A stretch of DNA of 64,000 bases from Prevotella sp. E15-22 (GTDB taxonomy: Bacteria; Bacteroidota; Bacteroidia; Bacteroidales; Bacteroidaceae). Shown here in pieces: positions 1 through 9,323 of this stretch. Below the pieces are notes generated by a model. The model made no database searches. It was given only the letters and a program-made list of their open reading frames with translations, and was not told the origin of the DNA. Within the stretch, counting starts at the first letter, position 1. Each line of letters starts with the position of its first letter. The stretch lies in assembly GCF_023204875.1 (NCBI RefSeq), contig NZ_CP096247.1:3271335-3335334 (forward strand), written 5' to 3'. A program made the position numbers and the translations under genes.

Positions 1-722
1 ATCACAGGCAAGGTCAGTTTTCCCTCAGCCATATCATTGCCAGTAGGTTTTCCTATCTCTTTCGAGTCGTAATAATCGAAGATGTCATCGCGTATCTGGA
101 ACATGATACCCAGGTTACGGCCAAACTCAGCCGCCTGAGCCACTTCCTCGTCAGTAGCCCCTGCCGACATGGCACCAATCGAGGCGCACGACTCGAACAA
201 AACGGCTGTTTTCTGTCTGATAACATCATAGTAGATCTCCTCGGAAATCTCCTGATTACTAATGTTTTGCAACTGTAACAGCTCGCCGGAAGCCAGTGTA
301 CGGCCCAACTCGGCCAGGTTCTCGATGATGCGACGATCATTGGTATATGACACGTGCAAAAGAGCCGTAGAAAGGATAAAATCGCCCGTCAGAACGGCAA
401 CCTTATTATTATAAGAAGCATTCACAGAAGCCTGACCGCGACGCTCCTCGCTCTCGTCCACCACATCATCGTGCACCAGCGAGGCTGTGTGGAGCAGTTC
501 CAAGCCAATGGCCGAACTCTGCGTCACTTTGGTCACACCCCCATAGTTCTTGGCGATGAGCTGCATCAGAATAGGACGCATACGCTTACCACCACGCTGC
601 CGGATATGACTAAGCACATCCGATACCAGTCCGTCACCATAGGTCAGCGACTGACTGAAAAGTTCTGTAAACTCATTGAATTCCTGAGCAATTGGCTGTT
701 TGATAAGCGATAAATAGTCCAT
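1..722 (-). CDS. Polyprenyl (octaprenyl-type) diphosphate synthase, C-terminus missing
   Basis: Trans-isoprenyl diphosphate synthase that would extend farnesyl diphosphate with isopentenyl diphosphate to make the long chain of menaquinone. About 240 N-terminal residues are visible and the gene runs off the left edge. The first aspartate-rich motif DDVVD lies at residues 85-89 (context LVHDDVVDESEERRG) and the second, DDIFD, at 211-215; both bind the magnesium-diphosphate of the substrates. The start codon is the first ATG after the AT-rich gap shared with polA, which is read in the opposite direction. The family is clear; the exact chain length of the product cannot be read from this part. 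Confidence 0.9.
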   Translation of the reverse strand, partial: MDYLSLIKQPIAQEFNEFTELFSQSLTYGDGLVSDVLSHIRQRGGKRMRPILMQLIAKNYGGVTKVTQSSAIGLELLHTASLVHDDVVDESEERRGQASVNASYNNKVAVLTGDFILSTALLHVSYTNDRRIIENLAELGRTLASGELLQLQNISNQEISEEIYYDVIRQKTAVLFESCASIGAMSAGATDEEVAQAAEFGRNLGIMFQIRDDIFDYYDSKEIGKPTGNDMAEGKLTLPV

Positions 723-809
723 TTTTACGAATTTTGCCACAAAATTACAGAAAATATCTCGATATTGGTAATTTTTTTAGTAATTTTACACGAAATTACG
801 AAATATCAT

Positions 810-3578
810 ATGGATAAACTCTTTTTGCTCGATGCTTACGCCCTCATTTACAGGTCGTACTACGCATTTATCAAGAACCCTCGCATCAACTCCAAGGGAC
901 TCAACACAAGTGCCATCATCGGCTTTGTGAACACCCTGCAGGAGGTGATCGAAAAGGAGCAACCCAAGTATCTTGGCGTGGCCTTCGACCCCCATGGCCC
1001 CACCTTCCGCAGCGAGAAGTTTCCTGCCTACAAGGCCCAGCGCGAAGCCACACCTGAGGACATCAAAAAGGCCGTTCCCATCATCAAGGAACTGCTGGCT
1101 GCCTATCGCATACCTGTGCTGCAGGTGGATGGCTACGAGGCCGACGATGTGGTGGGTACACTGGCAAAAAAGGCCGATTCCATCGAAGGAATAGAGACGT
1201 TTATGCTGACGCCCGACAAGGACTATGGGCAGTTGGTCACTGAGAAAGTGAAAATATATCGTCCTCGCCATGGTGGTGGCTACGAGGTGATGGGTCCAAC
1301 GGAGGTGTGCGAGAAATATGGCATCACCACCCCACTCCAGGTCATCGACCTGCTGGCATTGATGGGCGACTCGGCCGACAACTTCCCTGGCTGTCCTGGT
1401 GTGGGCGAGAAGACGGCCACAAAACTCATCACCGACTTCAACTCGGTGGATGAACTGCTTCAGCGCACGGACGAGTTGAAGGGTGCCTTGAAGAAAAAGG
1501 TGGAGGAGCATGTGGAGGACATCCGCATGTCGTACTACCTGGCCACCATCTGTACGGAGGTACCCATCGACCTCAACCTGGCCGATCTCGAGATGAAGTC
1601 GCCCGATGAAGAAAAACTCACTGCCCTCTTCGCCGAACTCGAATTTAAGTCGCTCACCAACCGAGTTCTTAAAAAAGCTGAAAAGAAGCCAAAAACTGAT
1701 AATTTAGAGCTCTCTCTCTTTGCAGAATTCGCGCCCGTGGGCACAGTCGACTCAAAATTTTCGAGTTTTGAGACCCTTAAAATGACCACTCACGACTACA
1801 AACTCGTTGAAAATGAGGAAGAAATAAAACAATTACGTGATTATTTTCTAACAAAAGATTTTCTCGTTCTAGACACAGAGACCACTTCAACCTCGGCCAT
1901 CGACGCCGAATTGGTGGGTTTAAGCTTCTCGGTGGAGGAACACAAGGCATTTTATGTGCCCATTCCTGCCAATCGTGAAGAAGCGTTGCGAATTGTTAAT
2001 TTCTTTAAACCGCTCTATGAGGACCCTAAAATCCTGAAGGTAGGTCAGAATTTGAAGTACGACCTCGAGGTGTTAAGAAATTACGACATCGAGTTGAAAG
2101 GTAAGATGTGGGACACGATGATTGCCCACTACCTGATCCAACCCGAGTTGCGACACAACATGGACTACATGGCCGAGATTTATCTGAACTATCAGACCAT
2201 ACACATTGACGAACTCATAGGTCCGAAGGGTAAGAACCAAAAATCCATGCGCGACCTCACACCCCAGCAGGTGTATGAGTATGCGTGCGAGGATGCCGAC
2301 ATCACCCTGCAACTGAAAAACAAGTTGGAGCCCGAGTTGAAGAAGTACGACTGCGAAAAACTCTTCTACGACATCGAGATGCCCCTGATGCCCGTGCTGG
2401 CCGAGATGGAGATGAACGGCGTGTGCCTGGATACAGAATCACTGAGCGAAACGTCAAAGATTCTAACCGAGCGCATGAACCAGATAGAGGCACGTATCTA
2501 TGAGTTGGCAGGCCAGTCGTTCAACATTGCCTCGCCCAAGCAGGTAGGCGAAATACTGTTCGACAAACTGAAGATTGTGGAGAAGGCCAAGAAGACCAAG
2601 ACGGGTCAGTATGTGACCAGCGAGGAGGTACTTCAGCAACTGAAGAACAAGCACGAGATCGTGTCGGACATCTTGGAACACAGAGGGTTAAAGAAACTCA
2701 TTGGCACCTATATCGATGCTCTGCCCAAGTTGATAAACCCCAAGACAGGTCACATCCACACCTCGTTTAATCAGACCATCACAGCCACTGGCCGACTGTC
2801 GTCGAGCGACCCCAACCTGCAAAACATTCCCATCCGTGGCGAGGACGGCAAGGAAATACGAAAAGCCTTCGTTCCTGAGCCAGGATGTCTGTTCTTTTCA
2901 GCAGACTACAGTCAGATTGAACTGCGCGTGATGGCCCATCTGTCGCAAGACGAGAACATGGTGCGCGTGTTCAGCGAAGGTAAGGACCTGCATGCTGCCA
3001 CGGCCGCCAACATCTATAAAAAACCCATTGAAGAGGTGACGCGCGACGAGCGAACGAAGTCGAAACGTGCCAACTTCGGCATCATCTACGGCATCACCGT
3101 GTTTGGCTTGGCCGAGCGCCTGGACATCCCTCGCGACGAGGCTAAGATGCTGATTGACGGCTACTTCGATACCTTCCCACAGGTGCACGACTACATGGAG
3201 CAGTCGAAAGAGGTGGCGCGCAAGCAAGGCTACGTCACTACCCTCTTCGGCCGTCGCCGCTACCTGCCCGATATCAACTCGCAGAACGCCACTGTACGTG
3301 GCTTTGCCGAGCGCAACGCCATCAACGCCCCCATCCAGGGCACGGCTGCCGATATCATCAAGGTGGCCATGATACATATCTACGAACGCTTCAAGGCCGA
3401 GGGCATCCGTTCGAAGATGATCCTGCAGGTGCACGACGAATTGAACTTCTCAGTCTATCCAGAAGAGAAGGAGCAGGTGGAACGCATCGTCCTCGAGGAG
3501 ATGCAGCGTGCCTTCCCCCTCAGCGTGCCGCTGGTGGCCGACTCAGGGTTTGGTAAGAACTGGCTGGAAGCCCATTAA
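810..3578 (+). CDS. polA: DNA polymerase I
   Basis: Replication and repair polymerase that fills gaps and removes RNA primers. The 922 residues have all three domains. The 5'-3' exonuclease covers about residues 1-270 (GYEADDVVG; LMGDSADNFPG). The 3'-5' proofreading domain lies around 330-520 and looks active, with DTET near 353, NLKYD and YACEDAD retaining the metal-binding acids. The polymerase domain has motif A (SADYSQIELR near 699), motif B (KRANFGIIYG) and motif C (QVHDE near 872). An in-frame start 15 codons upstream at 765 is possible, but the family begins at MDKLFLLDAY, so 810 is preferred. A strong terminator follows directly. Confidence 0.97.
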   Translation: MDKLFLLDAYALIYRSYYAFIKNPRINSKGLNTSAIIGFVNTLQEVIEKEQPKYLGVAFDPHGPTFRSEKFPAYKAQREATPEDIKKAVPIIKELLAAYRIPVLQVDGYEADDVVGTLAKKADSIEGIETFMLTPDKDYGQLVTEKVKIYRPRHGGGYEVMGPTEVCEKYGITTPLQVIDLLALMGDSADNFPGCPGVGEKTATKLITDFNSVDELLQRTDELKGALKKKVEEHVEDIRMSYYLATICTEVPIDLNLADLEMKSPDEEKLTALFAELEFKSLTNRVLKKAEKKPKTDNLELSLFAEFAPVGTVDSKFSSFETLKMTTHDYKLVENEEEIKQLRDYFLTKDFLVLDTETTSTSAIDAELVGLSFSVEEHKAFYVPIPANREEALRIVNFFKPLYEDPKILKVGQNLKYDLEVLRNYDIELKGKMWDTMIAHYLIQPELRHNMDYMAEIYLNYQTIHIDELIGPKGKNQKSMRDLTPQQVYEYACEDADITLQLKNKLEPELKKYDCEKLFYDIEMPLMPVLAEMEMNGVCLDTESLSETSKILTERMNQIEARIYELAGQSFNIASPKQVGEILFDKLKIVEKAKKTKTGQYVTSEEVLQQLKNKHEIVSDILEHRGLKKLIGTYIDALPKLINPKTGHIHTSFNQTITATGRLSSSDPNLQNIPIRGEDGKEIRKAFVPEPGCLFFSADYSQIELRVMAHLSQDENMVRVFSEGKDLHAATAANIYKKPIEEVTRDERTKSKRANFGIIYGITVFGLAERLDIPRDEAKMLIDGYFDTFPQVHDYMEQSKEVARKQGYVTTLFGRRRYLPDINSQNATVRGFAERNAINAPIQGTAADIIKVAMIHIYERFKAEGIRSKMILQVHDELNFSVYPEEKEQVERIVLEEMQRAFPLSVPLVADSGFGKNWLEAH

Positions 3579-3580
3579 AC

Positions 3581-3619
3581 AAAATAGCGCGCTGGAACTT
3601 TCCAACGCGCTATTTTTTT
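3581..3619. terminator. Bidirectional terminator between polA and the MORN-like gene
   Basis: An 11-bp perfect stem (AAAATAGCGCG at 3581-3591 with CGCGCTATTTT at 3606-3616) is extended by TGG/CCA near the loop and flanked by A and T tracts. It sits between two convergent genes and can serve both. Confidence 0.9.
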
Positions 3620-3624
3620 ATATC

Positions 3625-4347
3625 TCAAAGACAAGGAATATACGACAGGCCACCCTGAGAACCATGTTGCACAATGCGCAGCATTGTGTGGTTTATCTCG
3701 TCGATTAACTCGTTGAGTTTCTGACACATATAAGGCGCTATCGTCTCCTTTCTGCCATAGGTGAAAAGGTTTCTTTCTGCCTTCTCCAGACGACCGTGGT
3801 TCCACAGTTCCACGACCTTCCACTCGCCGTGCTCATTGTCGAAGATTTCGCTCGACCACTCGTCGTGAGGCAGTCCCTCGGCATCCAGCAGCGCCTTAAT
3901 CTTATGGCCATGCATAAAGCCCTCGACAGCACCCGTTGGTTTGCGCTGCGAAGAATGGAAGGCAATCTTGGTCTTGGCACTCTTGCGCTTAATCATGTTC
4001 GTCGTGATTTCCTCGTAGTACACCTGTCCGTCGATACTGCCCTTCACGTAGTTGACTGTGAGTTTCATGGTGTGCGTACCACTCTTATAATAATAGTGCC
4101 ACACGCCGTTCTTCAGCCCATTCAGGAAGCGACCCTGGGCCTCGTTATGTAATATGCTGCCATAGGAACTCACGCAAGAGAGTTGGTAGTGAAAAGGGCC
4201 GTCGAAAACGCGCATCCCCTCCTCATCCAAATAATAAGAATAAAATGATTTACCACCATGATAGGGTCCGTCATAGAAATGATGAGCCTGTGGGTAGTGC
4301 TTGAAACATTCATTAAGTCGTAACTTCAGTTTTTTAATTTGATTCAT
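3625..4347 (-). CDS. MORN-like repeat protein of unknown function
   Basis: A 240-residue protein with no signal peptide. Several segments resemble the MORN/toxin-antitoxin YwqK-type beta-hairpin repeat: YDGPYHGGKSFYSYY, FDGPFHYQ, GRFLNGLKNGVWHYYYKSG and a VKGSIDGQVYYEE hairpin, in which an aromatic-Gly pattern recurs about every 22-25 residues in the first 130 residues. The C-terminal third is charged and mostly helical. Such repeats are usually scaffolding or protein-binding elements; no catalytic motif is visible. The gene is a single cistron convergent with polA, with a TATCTTTG box (minus strand, 4427-4434) about 80 bp upstream. No specific role can be assigned. Confidence 0.75.
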   Translation of the reverse strand: MNQIKKLKLRLNECFKHYPQAHHFYDGPYHGGKSFYSYYLDEEGMRVFDGPFHYQLSCVSSYGSILHNEAQGRFLNGLKNGVWHYYYKSGTHTMKLTVNYVKGSIDGQVYYEEITTNMIKRKSAKTKIAFHSSQRKPTGAVEGFMHGHKIKALLDAEGLPHDEWSSEIFDNEHGEWKVVELWNHGRLEKAERNLFTYGRKETIAPYMCQKLNELIDEINHTMLRIVQHGSQGGLSYIPCL

Positions 4348-4567
4348 CGTAGTTTTGTAGCTGTATTATGTCCAACTACTTAGGACACAAATTGTTATCT
4401 TCTAGTGAAATTCATAGATTTGTGTGCAAAGATAACCAAATTATTCTATAATAGAACGCTTAAAACCATCATTTTTAATGCTTTTTAATATAAATGAAAA
4501 AGTAATTTGTACGTTTGAAAACAAATTACAAAGAAGTTTTACACCAAAAGAGAAAAATCCAAATATA

Positions 4568-4599
4568 TTTGGTTTTTTACTCACTTAGTCGTACCTTTG
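4568..4599 (+). promoter_or_regulatory. Bacteroidetes-type promoter for ychF
   Basis: TTTG at 4568-4571 and TACCTTTG at 4592-4599 are separated by 20 bp, matching the Bacteroidota sigma-ABfr pattern TTTG-N19/20-TAnnTTTG. The ychF start is 30 bp downstream, which also rules out the in-frame TTG at 4597 as the start. Confidence 0.8.
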
Positions 4600-4629
4600 C
4601 ACCCAGTTTATAAACGTTTATATAGAAAA

Positions 4630-5730
4630 ATGGCATTAAAATGTGGTATTGTGGGACTGCCCAACGTGGGTAAGTCTACACTTTTCAATTGCCTGTCAAG
4701 TGCAAAGGCACAGGCAGCAAACTTCCCTTTCTGTACGATTGAGCCCAACGTGGGCGTTATCACCGTACCTGATGAACGACTGACCAAACTGGCCGAGATA
4801 GTACACCCAGGACGCATTGTTCCTGCTACTTGTGAGATTGTTGATATTGCAGGCCTCGTAAAGGGTGCCTCGAAGGGTGAAGGACTTGGAAACAAGTTCC
4901 TTGGCAACATCCGCGAGACGGATGCTATCATCCACGTGCTGCGTTGCTTCGAGGACGAGAACATCACCCACGTTGATGGTACTATCGACCCCATCCGCGA
5001 CAAGGAAATCATTGATACTGAGCTCCAGCTGAAGGATCTCGAGACCATCGATTCTCGCTTGGCTAAGACAGAGAAAGCCGCTGCTGCAGGCAACAAGGAC
5101 GCCAAGGTAGAGGTGACTGTGCTGAAGGCTTATAAGGAGGTGCTGGAGCAGGGTAAGAACGCCCGTATCGTGGAGTTCGAGAGCAAGGACGAGCAGGACT
5201 GCGCACGCAACCTGTTCCTGCTGACCTCAAAGCCCGTGCTCTACGTCTGCAACGTAGGCGAGGCTGACGCCAAGAGTGGTAACGACTTCACCAAGAAAGT
5301 TGAGGCACTGGCCAAGGAAGAAGGTGCCGAGGCCATGGTCATCGCTGCCAAGACAGAGGAGGATATCGCTGAGCTCGAGAGCTATGAGGACAAGCAGATG
5401 TTCCTCGAGGAGCTGGGTCTGGAGGAGAGTGGCGTGAACCGTCTGATCAAGAAGGCCTACGCCCTGCTGAACCTCGAGACCTTTATCACTGCTGGCGAGA
5501 TGGAGGTGAAGGCCTGGACCTATAAGAAGGGTTGGAAGGCTCCCCAGTGTGCTGGCGTTATCCACACCGACTTCGAGAAGGGCTTCATCCGCGCCGAGGT
5601 CATCAAGTACGACGACTATATCAAATACGGCTCTGAGGCTGCTGTTCGCGAGGCTGGTAAGATGGGCGTAGAAGGTAAGGACTACGTGGTGCAGGATGGT
5701 GATATCATGCACTTCCGCTTCAATGTTTAA
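4630..5730 (+). CDS. ychF: Redox-regulated ATPase/GTPase YchF (Obg family)
   Basis: Ribosome-associated P-loop NTPase of the TRAFAC/Obg group; the family hydrolyses ATP and is linked to oxidative stress and translation. The 366 residues start MALKCGIVGLPNVGKST, with the P-loop GLPNVGKST at residues 8-16, a G3-like DIAGLVKGASKGEGLGNKF, the YchF-specific NVGE in place of NKxD, a central coiled-coil insertion (about 130-200), and a C-terminal TGS domain ending in VVQDGDIMHFRFNV. Length is normal for the family. The promoter just upstream fixes the start at 4630. lgt follows after 14 bp, so the two are probably co-transcribed. Confidence 0.96.
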   Translation: MALKCGIVGLPNVGKSTLFNCLSSAKAQAANFPFCTIEPNVGVITVPDERLTKLAEIVHPGRIVPATCEIVDIAGLVKGASKGEGLGNKFLGNIRETDAIIHVLRCFEDENITHVDGTIDPIRDKEIIDTELQLKDLETIDSRLAKTEKAAAAGNKDAKVEVTVLKAYKEVLEQGKNARIVEFESKDEQDCARNLFLLTSKPVLYVCNVGEADAKSGNDFTKKVEALAKEEGAEAMVIAAKTEEDIAELESYEDKQMFLEELGLEESGVNRLIKKAYALLNLETFITAGEMEVKAWTYKKGWKAPQCAGVIHTDFEKGFIRAEVIKYDDYIKYGSEAAVREAGKMGVEGKDYVVQDGDIMHFRFNV

Positions 5731-5738
5731 GCTGGTTC

Positions 5739-5759
5739 TGAACTATGAACTGTGAACTC
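5739..5759 (+). repeat. Three 7-bp tandem units over the lgt start
   Basis: TGAACTA, TGAACTG and TGAACTC lie head to tail; the lgt ATG is inside the array. It belongs with the other heptad arrays at gene junctions in this window. Confidence 0.8.
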
Positions 5760-6593
5760 TTTATCACTTGGAACCCGTCGCTCGAGGTTTTCAGCATTGG
5801 TGCGTTCAGCATGCGCTGGTACTCGCTGATGTGGCTCATCGGACTGGCCCTGGCCTATCTGATGGTGCGCTGGCTGTATAAGAAGCAGGGCATTGCCAAC
5901 GAGAAGTTTGAGCCCCTCTTCATCTACTGCTTCATGGGCATCCTCGTTGGCGCCCGTCTGGGTCATTGCATCTTCTATCAGCCCGACTATTTCCTCACGT
6001 CGTGGAAGGGTGTTATCGAGATGCTGCTGCCCATCAAGATTGATGCGATGGGAGGATGGCATATGATTGGTTACCAAGGACTTGCGTCGCATGGTGGCAC
6101 GCTGGGACTGATCATCACGCTCCTACTCTATGTGCGCCGTTTCAAGGTGCCCGTATGGACCGTGCTCGACAATATCGCCATTGCCACAGGCATCACGGCC
6201 TGCTGCATCCGTATTGGCAACCTGATGAACTCAGAGATTGTGGGAAAGATCACAGACGAGAGTCTGCCCTGGGCCTTCTGGTTCGTCCAAAACGACGGTC
6301 CACAGAACGTTGTTCTGCGCCATCCTGGCCAGCTCTACGAGGCCATCGCCTATGCCCTACTCTTCGCCCTGATGTTCTGGCTTTATAAGAAGATGCCACA
6401 GCGCGTGGGAACTGGTTTTTATTTTGGCCTCTGCCTGGCTTATATCTTCACCTTCCGCTTCTTCATCGAGTACTTTAAGGAGGTGCAGGAAGCCTTCGAA
6501 GAGGGTCTTCCCTTCGACATGGGACAGATACTCTCTATTCCCTTCATCATCATAGGCGTCTATTGTATGGTGAAAGGCTTGAAGAAAGCATAA
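5745..6593 (+). CDS. lgt: Prolipoprotein diacylglyceryl transferase
   Basis: Inner-membrane enzyme that transfers diacylglycerol from phosphatidylglycerol to the lipobox cysteine of prolipoproteins, the first step of lipoprotein maturation. The 282 residues have about seven hydrophobic helices. The family signatures GYQGLASHGGTLG (with the essential His) and HPGQLYEA are present, as is a conserved RIGNLMNSEIVG stretch. The first five residues (MNCEL) are encoded by a 7-bp tandem repeat, so the start is slightly uncertain; no later ATG gives a better start before FSIGAFSMRWY. The window encodes many substrates, including SusD and the GH5 lipoproteins. Confidence 0.95.
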   Translation: MNCELFITWNPSLEVFSIGAFSMRWYSLMWLIGLALAYLMVRWLYKKQGIANEKFEPLFIYCFMGILVGARLGHCIFYQPDYFLTSWKGVIEMLLPIKIDAMGGWHMIGYQGLASHGGTLGLIITLLLYVRRFKVPVWTVLDNIAIATGITACCIRIGNLMNSEIVGKITDESLPWAFWFVQNDGPQNVVLRHPGQLYEAIAYALLFALMFWLYKKMPQRVGTGFYFGLCLAYIFTFRFFIEYFKEVQEAFEEGLPFDMGQILSIPFIIIGVYCMVKGLKKA

Positions 6594-6594
6594 A

Positions 6595-6631
6595 AAATTA
6601 GTCTCAGGTTATTTGCCTGAGACTATTTTTT
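6595..6631. terminator. Bidirectional terminator between lgt and mutS
   Basis: AGTCTCAGG (6600-6608) pairs with CCTGAGACT (6616-6624) around a 7-nt loop, with A tract on the left and T tract on the right. The mutS stop codon lies inside the hairpin. Confidence 0.88.
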
Positions 6632-9230
6632 TGATATCATTAAGTTTGTTAAGCGCTTCGAGTGGCGTGAGGTTATTGACGTCGAGACCAAGAATCTCGT
6701 CGCGCACCTGACAAAGCACAGGGTCGTCGAGTTGGAAGAACGACAGTTGCATGCCCTCGCGAGAAGCGGCAATCTCGGCTGTGGGCTTCCCTGCCCCACC
6801 CACCTGGGCGTTCTCGCTCTCCAGTTGCTTCAGAATGACGTTGGCACGCTTCACGATAGAGCGTGGCATACCAGCAATCTCGGCCACGTGGATACCAAAC
6901 GAGTGTTCAGAGCCGCCTCGCTCCAGTTTGCGCAGGAAGATCACCTTGCCATCCACCTCCTTCACAGAGACGTTGTAGTTCTTGATGCGAGAGAAGTTCT
7001 TCTCCATCTCGTTGAGCTCGTGGTAGTGTGTGGCAAAGAGCGTACGTGGATGACCCTTCGCATTCTCGTGCAGATACTCCACGATGGCCCAGGCAATCGA
7101 GATGCCGTCGTAGGTAGATGTTCCCCTACCCAACTCGTCGAAGAGCACCAGCGAGCGCGAAGAGATGTTATTCAGGATGTTCGAAGCCTCCGTCATCTCG
7201 ACCATAAACGTGGATTCACCCAGTGAAATATTATCTGAAGCACCCACACGGGTGAATATTTTGTCCACCAGACCGATTCTCGCGGCCTCTGCGGGCACGA
7301 AACATCCCATCTGGGCCATCAGTACTATCAAGGCCGTTTGACGCAACAGCGCCGATTTACCAGCCATATTCGGACCCGTGATGATGATAATCTGCTGACG
7401 CTCGTTGTCCAGCAGGATATCGTTGGGCACATAATGCTCCTCGATGGGCAGTTCCTTCTCGATGACAGGATGGCGTCCCTGCTTGATGTCGATCACCTCC
7501 GTAGTGTCGATCACAGGACGGATATAATGGTTCTCCTCAGCCGCCTTGGCAAACGACAGCAGGCAGTCCAGATGCGCAATGATATTGGCGTTGATCTGAA
7601 TCTGCGGAATAAACTCCTGCATACCCAGAATCAGGTCGTTGAAGAGCTTCGCCTCGAGCGACAGGATACGGTCTTCGGCACCCAGAATCTTCTCCTCATA
7701 CTCCTTCAACTCCTGCGTGATATAGCGTTCGGCCTGCGCCAGCGTCTGCTTGCGCACCCATTCTGCAGGCACCTGGTCCTTATACGTGTTGCGCACCTCC
7801 AGGTAATAGCCAAACACATTGTTATAGCCAATCTTCAATGACGAAATGCCTGTTTCCTGAGCCTCGCGCTCCTGAATCTTCAGCAGGTAGTCCTTGCCAC
7901 TATAGGCAATCTGACGCAGTTCGTCGAGCTCGGCATTCACACCATTGCGAATCACCCCACCCTTCTGCACCAGCTGTGGCGGATCGTCCTGAATCTCCTT
8001 TTCTATTCTGTCGCGCAGACTCTCGCAGAGGTTCAACTGTTCCCCTACCCTTTTCAGCGCTTCGTTGTCGGCATACAGACAGGCCGTCTTGATGGGCTGA
8101 ATGGCCTGCAGAGCCGTCTTCAACTGCACCACCTCGCGTGGCGACACACGACCCACAGCCACCTTCGAGATGATACGTTCCAGGTCGCCTATACGATGGA
8201 TCTGCTCGTCGATACAAGCACGGAAGTCAGGCTCGCGATAATAGTAGTCAACGATGTCCAGACGCTCGTTGATGGGTTTTTCGTCTTTTAAGGGAAAGAC
8301 CACCCAACGGCGCAGCAAACGGCCACCCATGGGCGATACCGTCTTGTCGATCACGTCCAGCAGACTCTTACCGTCTTCCTGCATGGGATAGACCAGCTCC
8401 AGCGAGCGGATGGTGAACTTATCCAGTCGGACGTACTTATCCTCCTCAATGCGCGAGATAGACGTGATATGGCCTATCTGCGTGTGTTGTGTCTGCTCCA
8501 GATATTGCAGAATGGCACCAGCGGCAATCACACCACTCTGCAGGTGCTCCACACCAAAGCCCTTCAGGTTTTTTACACGGAAGTGTTTCAGCAGCTTCTG
8601 ACGTGCCGTCTGGTCCGTATATACCCAGTCGTCCAACTGAAACGTGAAGAACTTCGTGCCAAATTTCAATTCAAAATCCTGCTTGCGACCACGCTCGAAG
8701 AGCACCTCCTTTGGCGAGAAGTTGCCCAAAAGCTTTTCCACATAGTCGGCTGTACCCTCGCCTGTGAGGAACTCACCCGTTGAGATGTCGAGGAAAGACA
8801 CACCCATGGACGACTTGCCAAAGTGCACGCTGGCCAGGAAGTTGTTCTCCTTATAGTTCAGCACGTTGTCAGAGAGGGCCACACCAGGGGTCACCAGCTC
8901 TGTGATACCTCGCTTCACCAGTTTCTTCGTCAGCTTGGGGTCTTCCAACTGGTCGCAGATGGCCACGCGCTTGCCAGCACGAATCAGCTTAGGCAGATAG
9001 GTGTCAAGCGCATGATGGGGAAAGCCAGCCATCTCGTCGCCCTGGCCCCCTGCCCCATTGTTACGATGGGTCAGCGTGATGCCCAGAATGCGCGAGGCCG
9101 TAATGGCATCCTCACAGTAGGTCTCATAGAAGTCGCCACACCTGAACAGCATCACTGCATCAGGATGTTTCGCCTTCAAATCGAAAAACTGTTTCATCAT
9201 TGGGGTCAGTTCCCCATCTTTCTTTGCCAT
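6609..9230 (-). CDS. mutS: DNA mismatch repair protein MutS
   Basis: Mismatch-recognition ATPase. The 873 residues contain the mismatch-wedge motif in the N-terminal domain (GDFYETY, about residues 32-38), connector and lever/clamp domains, then the ABC-type ATPase with Walker [14 protein letters not shown], Walker [13 protein letters not shown] and the ATHYHEL segment. The C-terminal helix-turn-helix dimerisation region is intact. The length fits MutS1, not the shorter MutS2. The gene starts [25 protein letters not shown] box on the minus strand (9258-9265) is a likely -7 element, immediately next to the terminator of the upstream gene. Confidence 0.97.
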   Translation of the reverse strand: MAKKDGELTPMMKQFFDLKAKHPDAVMLFRCGDFYETYCEDAITASRILGITLTHRNNGAGGQGDEMAGFPHHALDTYLPKLIRAGKRVAICDQLEDPKLTKKLVKRGITELVTPGVALSDNVLNYKENNFLASVHFGKSSMGVSFLDISTGEFLTGEGTADYVEKLLGNFSPKEVLFERGRKQDFELKFGTKFFTFQLDDWVYTDQTARQKLLKHFRVKNLKGFGVEHLQSGVIAAGAILQYLEQTQHTQIGHITSISRIEEDKYVRLDKFTIRSLELVYPMQEDGKSLLDVIDKTVSPMGGRLLRRWVVFPLKDEKPINERLDIVDYYYREPDFRACIDEQIHRIGDLERIISKVAVGRVSPREVVQLKTALQAIQPIKTACLYADNEALKRVGEQLNLCESLRDRIEKEIQDDPPQLVQKGGVIRNGVNAELDELRQIAYSGKDYLLKIQEREAQETGISSLKIGYNNVFGYYLEVRNTYKDQVPAEWVRKQTLAQAERYITQELKEYEEKILGAEDRILSLEAKLFNDLILGMQEFIPQIQINANIIAHLDCLLSFAKAAEENHYIRPVIDTTEVIDIKQGRHPVIEKELPIEEHYVPNDILLDNERQQIIIITGPNMAGKSALLRQTALIVLMAQMGCFVPAEAARIGLVDKIFTRVGASDNISLGESTFMVEMTEASNILNNISSRSLVLFDELGRGTSTYDGISIAWAIVEYLHENAKGHPRTLFATHYHELNEMEKNFSRIKNYNVSVKEVDGKVIFLRKLERGGSEHSFGIHVAEIAGMPRSIVKRANVILKQLESENAQVGGAGKPTAEIAASREGMQLSFFQLDDPVLCQVRDEILGLDVNNLTPLEALNKLNDIKKIVSGK

Positions 9231-9257
9231 TACTTCTAATTTTTAAAATTTCGAGCA

Positions 9258-9265
9258 CAAAGATA
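9258..9265 (-). promoter_or_regulatory. Probable -7 box of mutS
   Basis: The minus strand reads TATCTTTG, matching TAnnTTTG, 28 bp before the mutS start. No convincing TTTG was found at the expected -33 distance, because the neighbouring terminator occupies that stretch. Confidence 0.5.
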
Positions 9266-9308
9266 CAAAAAAAACGAGACACTCCAAAGAGAAGCGTCTC
9301 GTTTTTAT
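9266..9308 (-). terminator. Terminator of the secreted OB-fold protein gene
   Basis: Stem AAACGAGAC / GTCTCGTTT with an imperfect inner part and long A/T tracts on both sides. It separates the 9324-10580 gene from mutS, which is read in the same direction. Confidence 0.85.
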
Positions 9309-9323
9309 ATTTAGGTTCGATTT